Shown here: positions 5,221 through 13,028 of the stretch, in pieces | How positions within the stretch are numbered: position 1 is the stretch's first letter | Layout of the letters: each line of letters begins with the position of its first letter | Source of the DNA: Candidatus Woesearchaeota archaeon | GTDB taxonomy: Archaea > Nanobdellota > Nanobdellia > Woesearchaeales > ARS49 | Assembly (NCBI GenBank): GCA_016203265.1 | Contig: JACQNB010000003.1 | Span: 1 to 13,028 of the forward strand | Direction: 5' to 3' | DNA: 13,028 nt | The notes under the pieces: model-generated | Databases searched by the model: none | Told to the model about the DNA's origin: nothing | The model's input: the letters and a program-made list of their open reading frames with translations, nothing else | Made by a program: the position numbers and the translations under genes

Positions 5221-8200
5221 GTGAAAAGAGGGTTGAGTGCTCTGCGGAGCAAGCTACAGTCTTACAGTTCTATAGATAGCGCGCTCGCGTCGCGGTTTGA
5301 TGAGTTAGTGTTGCGTTCCGCGACGCGGGAAACTGCGCGCGAAAATTATCCTGAACTGCTCGCGATTTATACACAGTTGTTGCAGGAAGGCTCTCCTTCC
5401 GCAAAGAATACAGCATATGCAACGCTTTCTGAAATCTACGAAAGGGCGACGGGAAAGACTTCAGCCGTGCCCAAGACGTCCGCCCCTCTCGTTTCTACTC
5501 CCTTACCGGTGTTGAGTCGCGTGCTCGAGAAGCAATCAAACACACCAATAACGACCAGGGCACAAACGCAGAAAGCAAACAGCGCACCCCACCCACACCA
5601 ATCACTCGTAATGTGGCTCTTTTTCGCGCTCATCGGCATTCTCGTCATCCCGCTCTTTTTCGGGCCAAGCATCACGGGACTCTTTGGAGTCGAGCCTGTT
5701 TCTGAGGTGCTTCACTTCAGCAGCAGTAGCAGCACAATGCTCGTACTGCAGGGAGTACCGGAATCCTTGGTTTTTTCTGGTCATTGGAATAACCAGGGTT
5801 CGGGCAGGTTGTACGCCGAGTTCGACGGCGTCCGGCTGCTTGCGTTGGACACGCAAAAGTTGGGCAGTGCAGGCTTCGACACGGCGACGAGCGTCGCATT
5901 CACTGACGCGTGCGTCGAGACGTGCATCGTAGCCATCGCAACCACGCCGGACGTGACGCTCGTGTACGAATCGGAAGGCGGCGCGACGCTGGACATCACG
6001 GCCTACGGTGAGTTGGGTGCTTCTGAACCGGTTGCTGCGCCAACCATCGAAGCGCCAATTGCAGAACTAATAGTATCACCGACGCTCATCGAGTCTGAAC
6101 CGACACCAACCAAATCTGAAGCGACCGAACCCACTCCCACTTCTGCCGTCATCGTTGAGCCTGTTGAAGCACCATCAATCACGCCCTCAACCGCAGTATT
6201 CACGCCGACCGGATTCTCGGTGGAAAGCATCGGATTCACGAGCCCCGCGAACGGCACGCCGGACAGCGTCGACGCGCAAGGCATCAATGATGGGTTTGGA
6301 AGCACGGACAGCGTGACGGTGGATACGATTAATACAGGAAATGACGTCTATGTCGGGCTGATACGAGCTAATGCCTTCGCCACATCCTTGGATCTTGAAG
6401 GATACCTGAACATGAGCTACAACATCACCAACATCACCAGCCAACCTGGCGTGACGCTGACCAACTTCACGTTTTTCCTTGACCATTGCTTTTCGGGAGA
6501 CACCAGCGCGCCCGTGACCTGCGGAACAGATCCCGTTGGCACGGTTACGATTGAGAACAGCGCGATTGAGCTCTTCAATTTCAGCAGCGGGCGGTACAAG
6601 AAAGTCAGTGATTGGGTGGGGACGATCTCAACAGAAGGCACGCACAAATTCAACGTCACGCAGGGCTTGAGCGACTTCGTGAGTGCGACCAATTTCGTGA
6701 ACGTCCGGTATGTCGTCAACGTCACGATGGGTACGTTGAGTGCAGCAAGCTTAGGGGCCGACTTGGCTGTGATGGAGGCCAAGTTCACGATCGACAACGC
6801 ACCGAGCATCTCGTCAGCGATCTTGAGCTCCACATCGGGGTCCAACAGCACGAACGACAATCTCACGGTCGCGCTTTCAGGCGTTGCTGACGCAGATGGC
6901 GATGTCGTGTGGAACATCACGGACTGGCGCAGGGCCAACAACACCGGCGGATTTGCGTCGATTGCGGTGCTCAACATGCCGTTTGACTTCAACGTGAGCA
7001 GCTCCTTACCGAACGCAAGCCCCGACTACACCACGTTTCACAACAACGGCACGCTCGGTGGCGACGCGGAAGCGCCGTTATGGAATGCGTCAGGAAAGGT
7101 CGGCGGCGCATTCCAGTTCGATGGAATTGACGATTTCATCGAAATCAACAACAGCCCAAGCCTCAACCTGAACGCGCAAAACCTGACCATCTCGGTCTGG
7201 ATCTATCCTTCAGGCTCCCTCGGCCGCGTCGTCTGCAAGGACGACGGCGGCGGCTCCCGCGACTATTGCGTCAGTTTCGGCGACTCAGGAGGCTTGAACG
7301 CAAGGTTCTTCGCGACCGTCGCCGCGGGAATGCCGGTGATCGACTCGACACTCCTGCTGCCATTGGACGCGTGGTCGCACGTGGCCGTCACGTACGACGG
7401 CACGACCTTCCGGATGTACATCAACGGCACTGATGACACGACCGCCGATGTCACCAGCACGCTCGTGGGGTCATCAGTCCCGTTGCGCATCGGCCGTTCG
7501 GTCGAAGGCTACACCTTTCCCGGACTCATCGACGAAGTCCTCATTTTCAACCGCACGCTCAGCGGTGCGCAAGTGCGCGAACTGTTCAACGCAAGCATGA
7601 ACAACAAACACCTGATGACCATCCACTCTGACGAGACCCAAATCAATGAAGTGTGGCAGGTCGCGGTCACGCCCACCGACAACCGTTCCGACGGCGCAAC
7701 CGTGTTGAGCAACAACCTCACCATCCGCGACACCCTTGATTCCTGCCAGACGCTCGGCGCGGGGACGTATTATCTCGGCACCAGCCTGACGACGACCGGG
7801 CCTTCCTGCTTCAATTTCACGGCAAATAACGCCTTGCTGGATTGCAACGGGTTCAGCATCACGGGTTCGCGCCTGGCCAACAGCCACGGCATCAACGCGT
7901 CATCACGGCTGAACGTGACCGTGCAGAACTGCGTCATCACCAACTTCAGCGACGGCATCTTCTTCACGCGTGTGCGCCGGGGGACCATCTTCAACAACGT
8001 CATCGTCAACAACTCGGATGACGGCATCGACCTCGGCAACAACAACTTCACGCTCATCAGCCACAACACGCTCGCGAACAATTCGGACAACGGCATTGAA
8101 ATGACGGGTTGGTACAACAACGTCACCAACAACACCATCCAGAACAACCGAGGAGCAGCCACTTCCCACGGCTTGCAGACGTTCCGCGGTTCCGCGACCG

Positions 8201-11200
8201 TTCCCGGTTCGGGTCCTGCAAGTTTCCGCATCATCAACAACACGTTCATCGACAACCAGAATGATGGTTTGAACGTGGCGTGGCTGAACGACTCAGTCAT
8301 CGCCAACAACACATTCTCGGGCTCGGGCGATGACGCGATGTCCATCACCAACGGAACTACGTTAATCATCACCGGCAACAACATGGGGAATGGAGGGGAC
8401 GACGGCATTCTCCTGGAAGGCACGAACTATTCGTTCATTGCGCACAACAACGTCTCGGAACGCCCAGGACAGAACCTTGACGTGGTGCGCAGCAACAACA
8501 ACAACTTCTCGAACAACACGCTGTTCTACGGCAACATCGACGTGCTCCGATTGCGGTTGAACAGCAACAACAACACGTTCTGGAACAACACGCTCTTTTC
8601 CAACAACTCATGGTTCGCCATCAACGACACGTCAACGCTGAACAACAACTTCACGAACACGACATTCGCGAACAGCAACGGCAGCATCCTGCTCTCGTTC
8701 TTCCAGGCGAACATTTCGCAGGAAGTCAACACGACCGTGTTGAACATCTCAAGCAACCGAGCCTACCTCAACGCCACCAACCTCACCTGGATGAACGTAT
8801 CCGCGACCATCATCATCAACCATACCGGCATGTCCTTCACGAATCCGATCGCGCAGGTCGACTACGGTGACACGCTCACGTATGAGGACTGTCCTGCGGA
8901 TGTCTGCACCACTATCGGAAGCGCTACCGACTCGTTCAGCTTCAACGTCAGCCACTGGACGAGTTTTGCCACGACGGACGGACCGGTAGAGGGCAACAGC
9001 ATCACCATCGCGGCGTGCGGCAACCTTTCCGCTTTTGGCAAGACGTACGTGCTGACGGCTGACGTCACGAGCACGCAGACGTGCTTCCAAGTCCAGAACC
9101 ACAACATCACGCTGGACTGCAACGGGCACACCGTCACGTACGGTGGCTCCTCGAACATCGCGGACGGCGTGAACGTTTCGCACGCGCGGAACACGACGAT
9201 TGCGGGTTGCACGCTGAGCGAGTCCGCGTCCGGGACTTCCTCGCCGTATTATTCCGTCGAAATCCGCGGCTCGAACGACACGCGCATCATCAACAACAGC
9301 ATGTTCGTGCGCACGAGCTCGAGCGCGGGCGTGGGGTACAGCGGTTCGTTCTCGTCGCGCAACAACAGCGTCATCAACAACTCAATCCTGAGCCACAACA
9401 ACGGGTATGGAATCTCTGTCGCCGTGAGCACGGGCAACCAAATCATCGGCAACCGCATCGAGATGAACGGCACGAGCACGGGCATCTCGGCCATCACGCT
9501 CGGCACCACCAGCAACAACGCGACGGTCGAGAGCAACCGCATCGTCACGCGAGACAACAAGGGCATCACGATGTCCACTGGCGGTGTCGCGAACATGACC
9601 ATCATCAACAACACCATCACGAGCAACACGAGCACCGCGCTCGAGACGGGAGCTGCGGGAGCGTCAGGCAACAGCAACATCGTCATCAACAACACCTTGC
9701 GCAGCGTGACGTCAGTCGCGCTCTACATTTACAGTTCGCACAACCTCATCTGGCAGAACTCGATGAGCACGTGGTCGGGCAACGCCGTGAAGATCGCGGG
9801 CAGCGCGAACAACAACTCGCTCATCAACAACACCTTGTACGCGCACAACGGCACGACCATCTACGCGGACACGACCGCGTCGAAAGTCAGATTCCAGAAC
9901 ACGACGCTCTGGAGCAACGCGTCGTGGTTCTATTCGGTGCACAGCTCGAACACGGACATCAACTTCACGGACATCACGTTCGCGTTCGGCAACGGCACCA
10001 TCCGTTTCACTGGAAACGGCACGTTCCCGATCGGGGAAGCGAACATCACCGTCGTGAATATGACCCTCAACGCGAGCCGGGCGTTCGTGCAGGCACGGTC
10101 GTTGCCGATGTTCAATCAGAGTGCGGAAATCACGTGGTTCAATCGCACGGGTGACGATCCGCAATTGTTCCACGTGCTCATCACGTGCACTGCCGGCGGC
10201 GTGTGCACCGAGCGCGAAACCACTCCCTGTTCGGCAGACACGTGCACAAAGCAGTCCTATTCCGCGAACACACTGAAGTTCAACGTCAGCCACTGGAGCG
10301 CGTACGAGACGAAAGAGCAGGGCACGTACTGCGGCGAATTGTTTGAAAGCACGACGCTGAAGACGAATTTGAAGGCGAACGAGACCTGCTTCAGGATTCG
10401 CACGAGCAACATCTTCCTCGACTGCAACGGCACAACTATCGAGTATGCGAACAGGACTGGCAACGGCGCTGGCGCCGGGCACGCCGTGGAGGTCAACAGC
10501 TCGACGAACGTGACCATCAAGAACTGCATCTTCCTCAAAGTGAGCGGCACTCCGACGGACGCGCACGCGGTGAACTTCACGAACGTCAACTACAGCGTCG
10601 TCATAAACAACAGCATCGTAACGAACGGCTCAGATGATGCTGGCATCTACCTTACGCAAAGCCATTTCAACAACCTGACAGGCAACAACATCACGACCAC
10701 GGGCGCGGCAACAGCGCACGGCATCTACCTCTTTACGACGAACACGCACAACAGAATCGAGAACAACACGATTCTGACGAAAAACAATGATAACTACGGC
10801 ATCGACCTCGACACGACCGCGAACAACAACACGCTCATCAGGAACAACATCACTGTGACGAAAATTTCAACGAGCACCCAACGCGGCATCCTGCTGACGA
10901 CGACGGTGCATAACAACACGCTGCAGCACAACTCAGTTAGCGTCACGGGCGCCGCGAACATGATCGGCATCTACGTGTTCGGCACGGCGTCGAAGACGCT
11001 CATCGAGAACAACACGGTTGACATGAATGGCTCGAGCACGGGGAATCAGGGCATCGTGCTCGAGACGGCTGGCACGTCAAGCCAGTACGCAAGAATAATC
11101 AACAACACGATACATACGAACGGCAGTGCCGGCAGCTATGCAGTCTTCCTTACGAGCAACATCTACAACACAACTATCGCGAACAACACATTCATCGCGA

Positions 11201-13028
11201 ACTCGAGCGGTGCCAGCGCTCGAGGAGTCTACATTTCAGGATCGGTTTCGCAGACCAACATCACGAATAACGTCATTTATGTCGACGACAACAGCTCGGA
11301 CAGCTATGGTATCACCGATGCGGGCAGCGGAAGGTTTGACGTCATTGTCGACAACCTCATCTATCCGAACGGCGGCGGCACCGGAGGATTAGCATACGGC
11401 ATCGACCTGTCAACGAACTCGCCTTCGCACTCGAACATCTCGCGCAACACCATCATCGGCAGGGCAAGAATCAACATCGTCGGGCTGTACATCGCAGGCG
11501 CGAACAACAGCGTGTTCGAGAACGTCGTCGACATCACCGGCAACGCAGGTCCCACAGGCACAAATAACCGCGGCGTGTGGTTGGCGGGCTCGGCAGCGGG
11601 AGGAAGCGGCCTGTACAATCTGACGATGCGCGCGAACACTATCGTCGTGAACAACACGGCCAGCGGCATCGGCATCCTGTACGCGCCGAGCTATTCTGGC
11701 GGCCCTGCGAACCCGAACGGCACCAATCTCATCGAGAACAACACCGTCACGGTCGAAAGCATCGTGGGCGGAGACACCGGGGTCTCCATCGAGAACGAGG
11801 CCTGGTGGAGCAGGTTCGTCGGCAACTTCATCCGGATGAACGGCACGGGGAACCTCACCGGGTTCGATCTCGACAGCGCGGACAACAACACGATTGAGAA
11901 CAACACCGTTCTCGTGCTTGGCCGGGCCGAAGGAAATGCAGGCGTGAAGTTCACGGGCTCGGGGTTGGCGAACCGGAACAACGTCACCAACAATGCATTC
12001 TACGTTGAGGGCACGGGCAACACGACGGGCGCGAACTTCGACGCGGCCGGGGGCGTCACGCAAAGCTGGTTCCGCAACAACAACTTCACCGTCAATGGCA
12101 CGCTGCCGCGGAACTTCGGCATCGACATGGAAGATCCAACTCCGGCGTCAGGCGGTCCGTACTCGTTCAACAACTTCACCGGAAACACATTCACCGTCTA
12201 TGGCCTGCATGCCCGAGGAATCATCCTCGACACGAAGAGCTCCGGTGCGCCCATCGTGCGCGACAACCAATTCCACAACACGACCATCACGGTCGAAGGA
12301 GAGGGAAGCTATGCCATCTATGTTTCTTCCGACACGGCCGTGCAACCGGCTACCACCGCCTTCAACAACACCGTCATCGACAACGCGCCGTTCTGGACGT
12401 TCACGGGCAGCAACGCCATCCTGAACTTGAGCAAGATCAAGTTCCTGACGCCGAACGGCAGCATCGAGTATCCCCGTTTGCTGATGGGCGGCAGCAACAA
12501 CATCAGCCGTTTCGCGCTGAACATCACGCAAAATCGCGTCTTCGTGAACTCGACGTTCATCGGCGGGGGCCCTCCTTCGACGAATTCAAGCGCGAACATC
12601 ACGCTGAACCTCACTGGAATGGGATTCGTCATCCCGCGGCCGGCCTACGACTTCCACCACACCGGCACCAACACCACCTGTGACGTGACGAACTGCACCA
12701 ACAAGGGCTTCAGCAACAGCATCCTCACGTTCAACGTGAGCCACTGGACCATTTACACGGCCGAGGAGACGACCTCGAGCGCCTGCGGTCCCCTGACGAC
12801 CTCAACCACGCTCCTGCAGGACGTCTCAGCCACGGGCACGTGCTTCACCATCGAGGATGATGATATCACGCTCAACTGCAACGGCACCACCATCACGTAC
12901 GACACCGGAGGAAGTGGCGGCAACGGCGTCACCGTGTTCGACCGTGACAACACCGTCATCAAGAATTGCTTTATTCAAGACGCGACAGTCGCGGGCGCGG
13001 GCAGCGTCGCCGTGAACCTGACGCGCGC
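5221..13028 (+). CDS. Giant modular surface protein: cytosolic domain, membrane anchor, LamG, Cys-capped beta-helix modules (3' end outside window)
   Basis: The frame is open from 4990 to the right edge. GTG 5221 is preferred because AGGGGA lies six bases upstream; GTG 5218 and 5119 are alternatives. At least 2602 aa. Residues 1-125 are a soluble, helical, probably cytosolic domain. Residues about 130-150 (MWLFFALIGILVIPLFF) are the only membrane segment, so the rest should be outside. Residues 160-262 are a small beta domain with one Cys pair (ACVETC). Residues 265-335 are a Pro/Thr/Glu linker. Residues 340-520 are further beta sequence. Residues 525-840 are an Ig-like domain interrupted by LamG. 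From residue 842 come Cys-capped right-handed beta-helix (PbH1/NosD-like) modules starting near residues 842, 1266, 1704 and 2522. Rungs begin with NN(T/S), giving dense N-x-S/T sites. Probably a long adhesin rod; what it binds is unknown. Divergent from the surface operon. Confidence 0.88.
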   Translation, partial: MKRGLSALRSKLQSYSSIDSALASRFDELVLRSATRETARENYPELLAIYTQLLQEGSPSAKNTAYATLSEIYERATGKTSAVPKTSAPLVSTPLPVLSRVLEKQSNTPITTRAQTQKANSAPHPHQSLVMWLFFALIGILVIPLFFGPSITGLFGVEPVSEVLHFSSSSSTMLVLQGVPESLVFSGHWNNQGSGRLYAEFDGVRLLALDTQKLGSAGFDTATSVAFTDACVETCIVAIATTPDVTLVYESEGGATLDITAYGELGASEPVAAPTIEAPIAELIVSPTLIESEPTPTKSEATEPTPTSAVIVEPVEAPSITPSTAVFTPTGFSVESIGFTSPANGTPDSVDAQGINDGFGSTDSVTVDTINTGNDVYVGLIRANAFATSLDLEGYLNMSYNITNITSQPGVTLTNFTFFLDHCFSGDTSAPVTCGTDPVGTVTIENSAIELFNFSSGRYKKVSDWVGTISTEGTHKFNVTQGLSDFVSATNFVNVRYVVNVTMGTLSAASLGADLAVMEAKFTIDNAPSISSAILSSTSGSNSTNDNLTVALSGVADADGDVVWNITDWRRANNTGGFASIAVLNMPFDFNVSSSLPNASPDYTTFHNNGTLGGDAEAPLWNASGKVGGAFQFDGIDDFIEINNSPSLNLNAQNLTISVWIYPSGSLGRVVCKDDGGGSRDYCVSFGDSGGLNARFFATVAAGMPVIDSTLLLPLDAWSHVAVTYDGTTFRMYINGTDDTTADVTSTLVGSSVPLRIGRSVEGYTFPGLIDEVLIFNRTLSGAQVRELFNASMNNKHLMTIHSDETQINEVWQVAVTPTDNRSDGATVLSNNLTIRDTLDSCQTLGAGTYYLGTSLTTTGPSCFNFTANNALLDCNGFSITGSRLANSHGINASSRLNVTVQNCVITNFSDGIFFTRVRRGTIFNNVIVNNSDDGIDLGNNNFTLISHNTLANNSDNGIEMTGWYNNVTNNTIQNNRGAATSHGLQTFRGSATVPGSGPASFRIINNTFIDNQNDGLNVAWLNDSVIANNTFSGSGDDAMSITNGTTLIITGNNMGNGGDDGILLEGTNYSFIAHNNVSERPGQNLDVVRSNNNNFSNNTLFYGNIDVLRLRLNSNNNTFWNNTLFSNNSWFAINDTSTLNNNFTNTTFANSNGSILLSFFQANISQEVNTTVLNISSNRAYLNATNLTWMNVSATIIINHTGMSFTNPIAQVDYGDTLTYEDCPADVCTTIGSATDSFSFNVSHWTSFATTDGPVEGNSITIAACGNLSAFGKTYVLTADVTSTQTCFQVQNHNITLDCNGHTVTYGGSSNIADGVNVSHARNTTIAGCTLSESASGTSSPYYSVEIRGSNDTRIINNSMFVRTSSSAGVGYSGSFSSRNNSVINNSILSHNNGYGISVAVSTGNQIIGNRIEMNGTSTGISAITLGTTSNNATVESNRIVTRDNKGITMSTGGVANMTIINNTITSNTSTALETGAAGASGNSNIVINNTLRSVTSVALYIYSSHNLIWQNSMSTWSGNAVKIAGSANNNSLINNTLYAHNGTTIYADTTASKVRFQNTTLWSNASWFYSVHSSNTDINFTDITFAFGNGTIRFTGNGTFPIGEANITVVNMTLNASRAFVQARSLPMFNQSAEITWFNRTGDDPQLFHVLITCTAGGVCTERETTPCSADTCTKQSYSANTLKFNVSHWSAYETKEQGTYCGELFESTTLKTNLKANETCFRIRTSNIFLDCNGTTIEYANRTGNGAGAGHAVEVNSSTNVTIKNCIFLKVSGTPTDAHAVNFTNVNYSVVINNSIVTNGSDDAGIYLTQSHFNNLTGNNITTTGAATAHGIYLFTTNTHNRIENNTILTKNNDNYGIDLDTTANNNTLIRNNITVTKISTSTQRGILLTTTVHNNTLQHNSVSVTGAANMIGIYVFGTASKTLIENNTVDMNGSSTGNQGIVLETAGTSSQYARIINNTIHTNGSAGSYAVFLTSNIYNTTIANNTFIANSSGASARGVYISGSVSQTNITNNVIYVDDNSSDSYGITDAGSGRFDVIVDNLIYPNGGGTGGLAYGIDLSTNSPSHSNISRNTIIGRARINIVGLYIAGANNSVFENVVDITGNAGPTGTNNRGVWLAGSAAGGSGLYNLTMRANTIVVNNTASGIGILYAPSYSGGPANPNGTNLIENNTVTVESIVGGDTGVSIENEAWWSRFVGNFIRMNGTGNLTGFDLDSADNNTIENNTVLVLGRAEGNAGVKFTGSGLANRNNVTNNAFYVEGTGNTTGANFDAAGGVTQSWFRNNNFTVNGTLPRNFGIDMEDPTPASGGPYSFNNFTGNTFTVYGLHARGIILDTKSSGAPIVRDNQFHNTTITVEGEGSYAIYVSSDTAVQPATTAFNNTVIDNAPFWTFTGSNAILNLSKIKFLTPNGSIEYPRLLMGGSNNISRFALNITQNRVFVNSTFIGGGPPSTNSSANITLNLTGMGFVIPRPAYDFHHTGTNTTCDVTNCTNKGFSNSILTFNVSHWTIYTAEETTSSACGPLTTSTTLLQDVSATGTCFTIEDDDITLNCNGTTITYDTGGSGGNGVTVFDRDNTVIKNCFIQDATVAGAGSVAVNLTR
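6792..7737 (+). other. Ig-like domain with an inserted LamG domain (within the giant protein)
   Basis: The LamG (concanavalin A-like) domain spans about 7030-7608, residues 604-796. Its hallmarks are GGAFQFDGIDDFIEI, NLTISVWIYP, WSHVAVTYDGTTFRMYING, LRIGRS and GLIDEVLIFNRTLSGAQV. Before it lies an Ig-like half (NAPSISSAILSS, then LSGVADADGDVVWNITDW) and after it the matching other half (EVWQVAVTPTDNRSDGA, ending NNLTIRD). This nested layout is familiar from archaeal surface proteins. LamG domains usually bind sugars or proteins; the ligand here is unknown. Confidence 0.8.
7744..9015 (+). repeat. Beta-helix module 1 of the giant protein
   Basis: 424 codons to the next module's first Cys. Four N-cap cysteines (SCQT, SCFN, LDCNG, NCVI) precede about nine rungs, mostly 22-24 residues, that begin NN or HN. 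The C-cap (from about 8611) has WFAIN, NGSI, NRAYLN, C-x4-C (8890-8907) and FNVSHW (8941-8958). Confidence 0.8.
9016..10326 (+). repeat. Beta-helix module 2 of the giant protein
   Basis: 438 codons to the next module's first Cys. N-cap cysteines are ACGN, TCFQ, LDCNG and GCTL, followed by about eight rungs of 22-28 residues. The C-cap (from about 9925) has WFYS, NGTI, SRAFVQ, an extra Cys pair near 10186-10206, C-x4-C (10228-10245) and FNVSHW (10279-10296). The first 19 bases of the FNVSHW coding sequence are identical to module 1. Confidence 0.8.
10330..12780 (+). repeat. Beta-helix module 3 of the giant protein (double length)
   Basis: About 818 codons. N-cap cysteines are YCGE, TCFR, LDCNG and NCIF. 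About nineteen rungs follow, mostly 26-31 residues, and about 700 residues have no cysteine. The C-cap (from about 12394) has FWTF, NGSI, NRVFVN, C-x4-C (12679-12696) and FNVSHW (12730-12747). Confidence 0.8.
12784..13028 (+). repeat. Beta-helix module 4 of the giant protein (cut by window edge)
   Basis: The N-cap is complete: ACGP, TCFT, LNCNG and NCFI, with the C2-C3 spacing of 12 seen in the other modules. The frame is still open at 13028, so more of the module lies outside. Confidence 0.78.

Noticed and set aside
4767..5279. Plus-strand open frame of 170 codons with a Cys cluster (CPDCCYCC) across the divergent control region
   Set aside because: It lies antisense to the start of the minus operon, runs through both promoters and overlaps the giant gene out of frame. 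The Cys cluster comes from the structured leader. There is no SD, and the composition is not protein-like.
8480..8660. AAC/ACG-rich direct repeats as a possible CRISPR or microsatellite array
   Set aside because: The repetition is irregular and follows Asn/Thr codons of beta-helix rungs. There is no constant repeat with unique spacers.
9081..10154. Plus-strand frame of 357 codons rich in His, Gln and Arg
   Set aside because: This is a shifted reading of the AAC-AAC-AC runs in the beta-helix gene. It is low complexity and the overlapping frame is clearly the real one.
7770..12063. Long antisense frames (for example 7770-8423, 9712-10566, 11410-12063)
   Set aside because: They are mirror frames of the AAC/ACG/ATC-rich giant gene. 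Their products are Arg/Val/Leu-biased without recognisable domains, while the plus frame has clear motifs throughout.

Overview
The window looks archaeal. Likely promoters are TATA boxes of the TTTAAATA/TTTATAA type, start codons include GTG behind strong Shine-Dalgarno (SD) sequences, and tightly packed genes overlap by ATGA. The proteins are of the kind I associate with DPANN archaea (Woesearchaeota/Pacearchaeota-like): single N-terminal anchors followed by Asn/Thr-rich, sequon-rich beta domains, a thrombospondin-like Cys module, and very large Cys-capped beta-helix proteins. The lineage is an inference; no rRNA or other marker gene is present.

Layout. (1) Positions 2-319 (+) are the C-terminal end of a DinD/BRO-like protein, visibly more A-rich than the rest. 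(2) Positions 369-4969 (-) hold six surface-protein genes in a row. In transcription order they are a 74-aa anchor-only protein, a 244-aa six-Cys secreted protein, a 367-aa signal-peptide/Ig-like/C-terminally anchored protein, a 142-aa anchored Ig-like protein, a 238-aa paralogue of the 244-aa protein, and a 446-aa protein with DUF11-like, Cys-rich and TSP1-like regions plus a cytosolic helical tail. Gaps are 12-13 nt or 4-nt ATGA overlaps, except 33 nt before the last gene. (3) Positions 4970-5220 are a divergent control region: a TATA box and a perfect 16-bp palindrome serving the minus operon, and a TATA box plus a leader with four consecutive hairpins serving the plus gene. (4) From 5221 to the right edge (+) runs one open reading frame of more than 2600 codons. 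It encodes a cytosolic helical domain, one membrane segment, beta domains, a LamG domain nested in an Ig-like domain, and at least four Cys-capped parallel beta-helix modules; its end lies beyond the window.

Working model (inference): the locus builds a cell surface. The minus operon would supply small anchored or fibre-forming beta proteins and an Ig-like membrane partner. The divergent giant protein would be a long rod-like adhesin. The 446-aa protein and the giant protein each have a helical cytosolic domain that could tie the surface layer to the cell interior. No enzyme, RNA gene, mobile element or CRISPR array was found.
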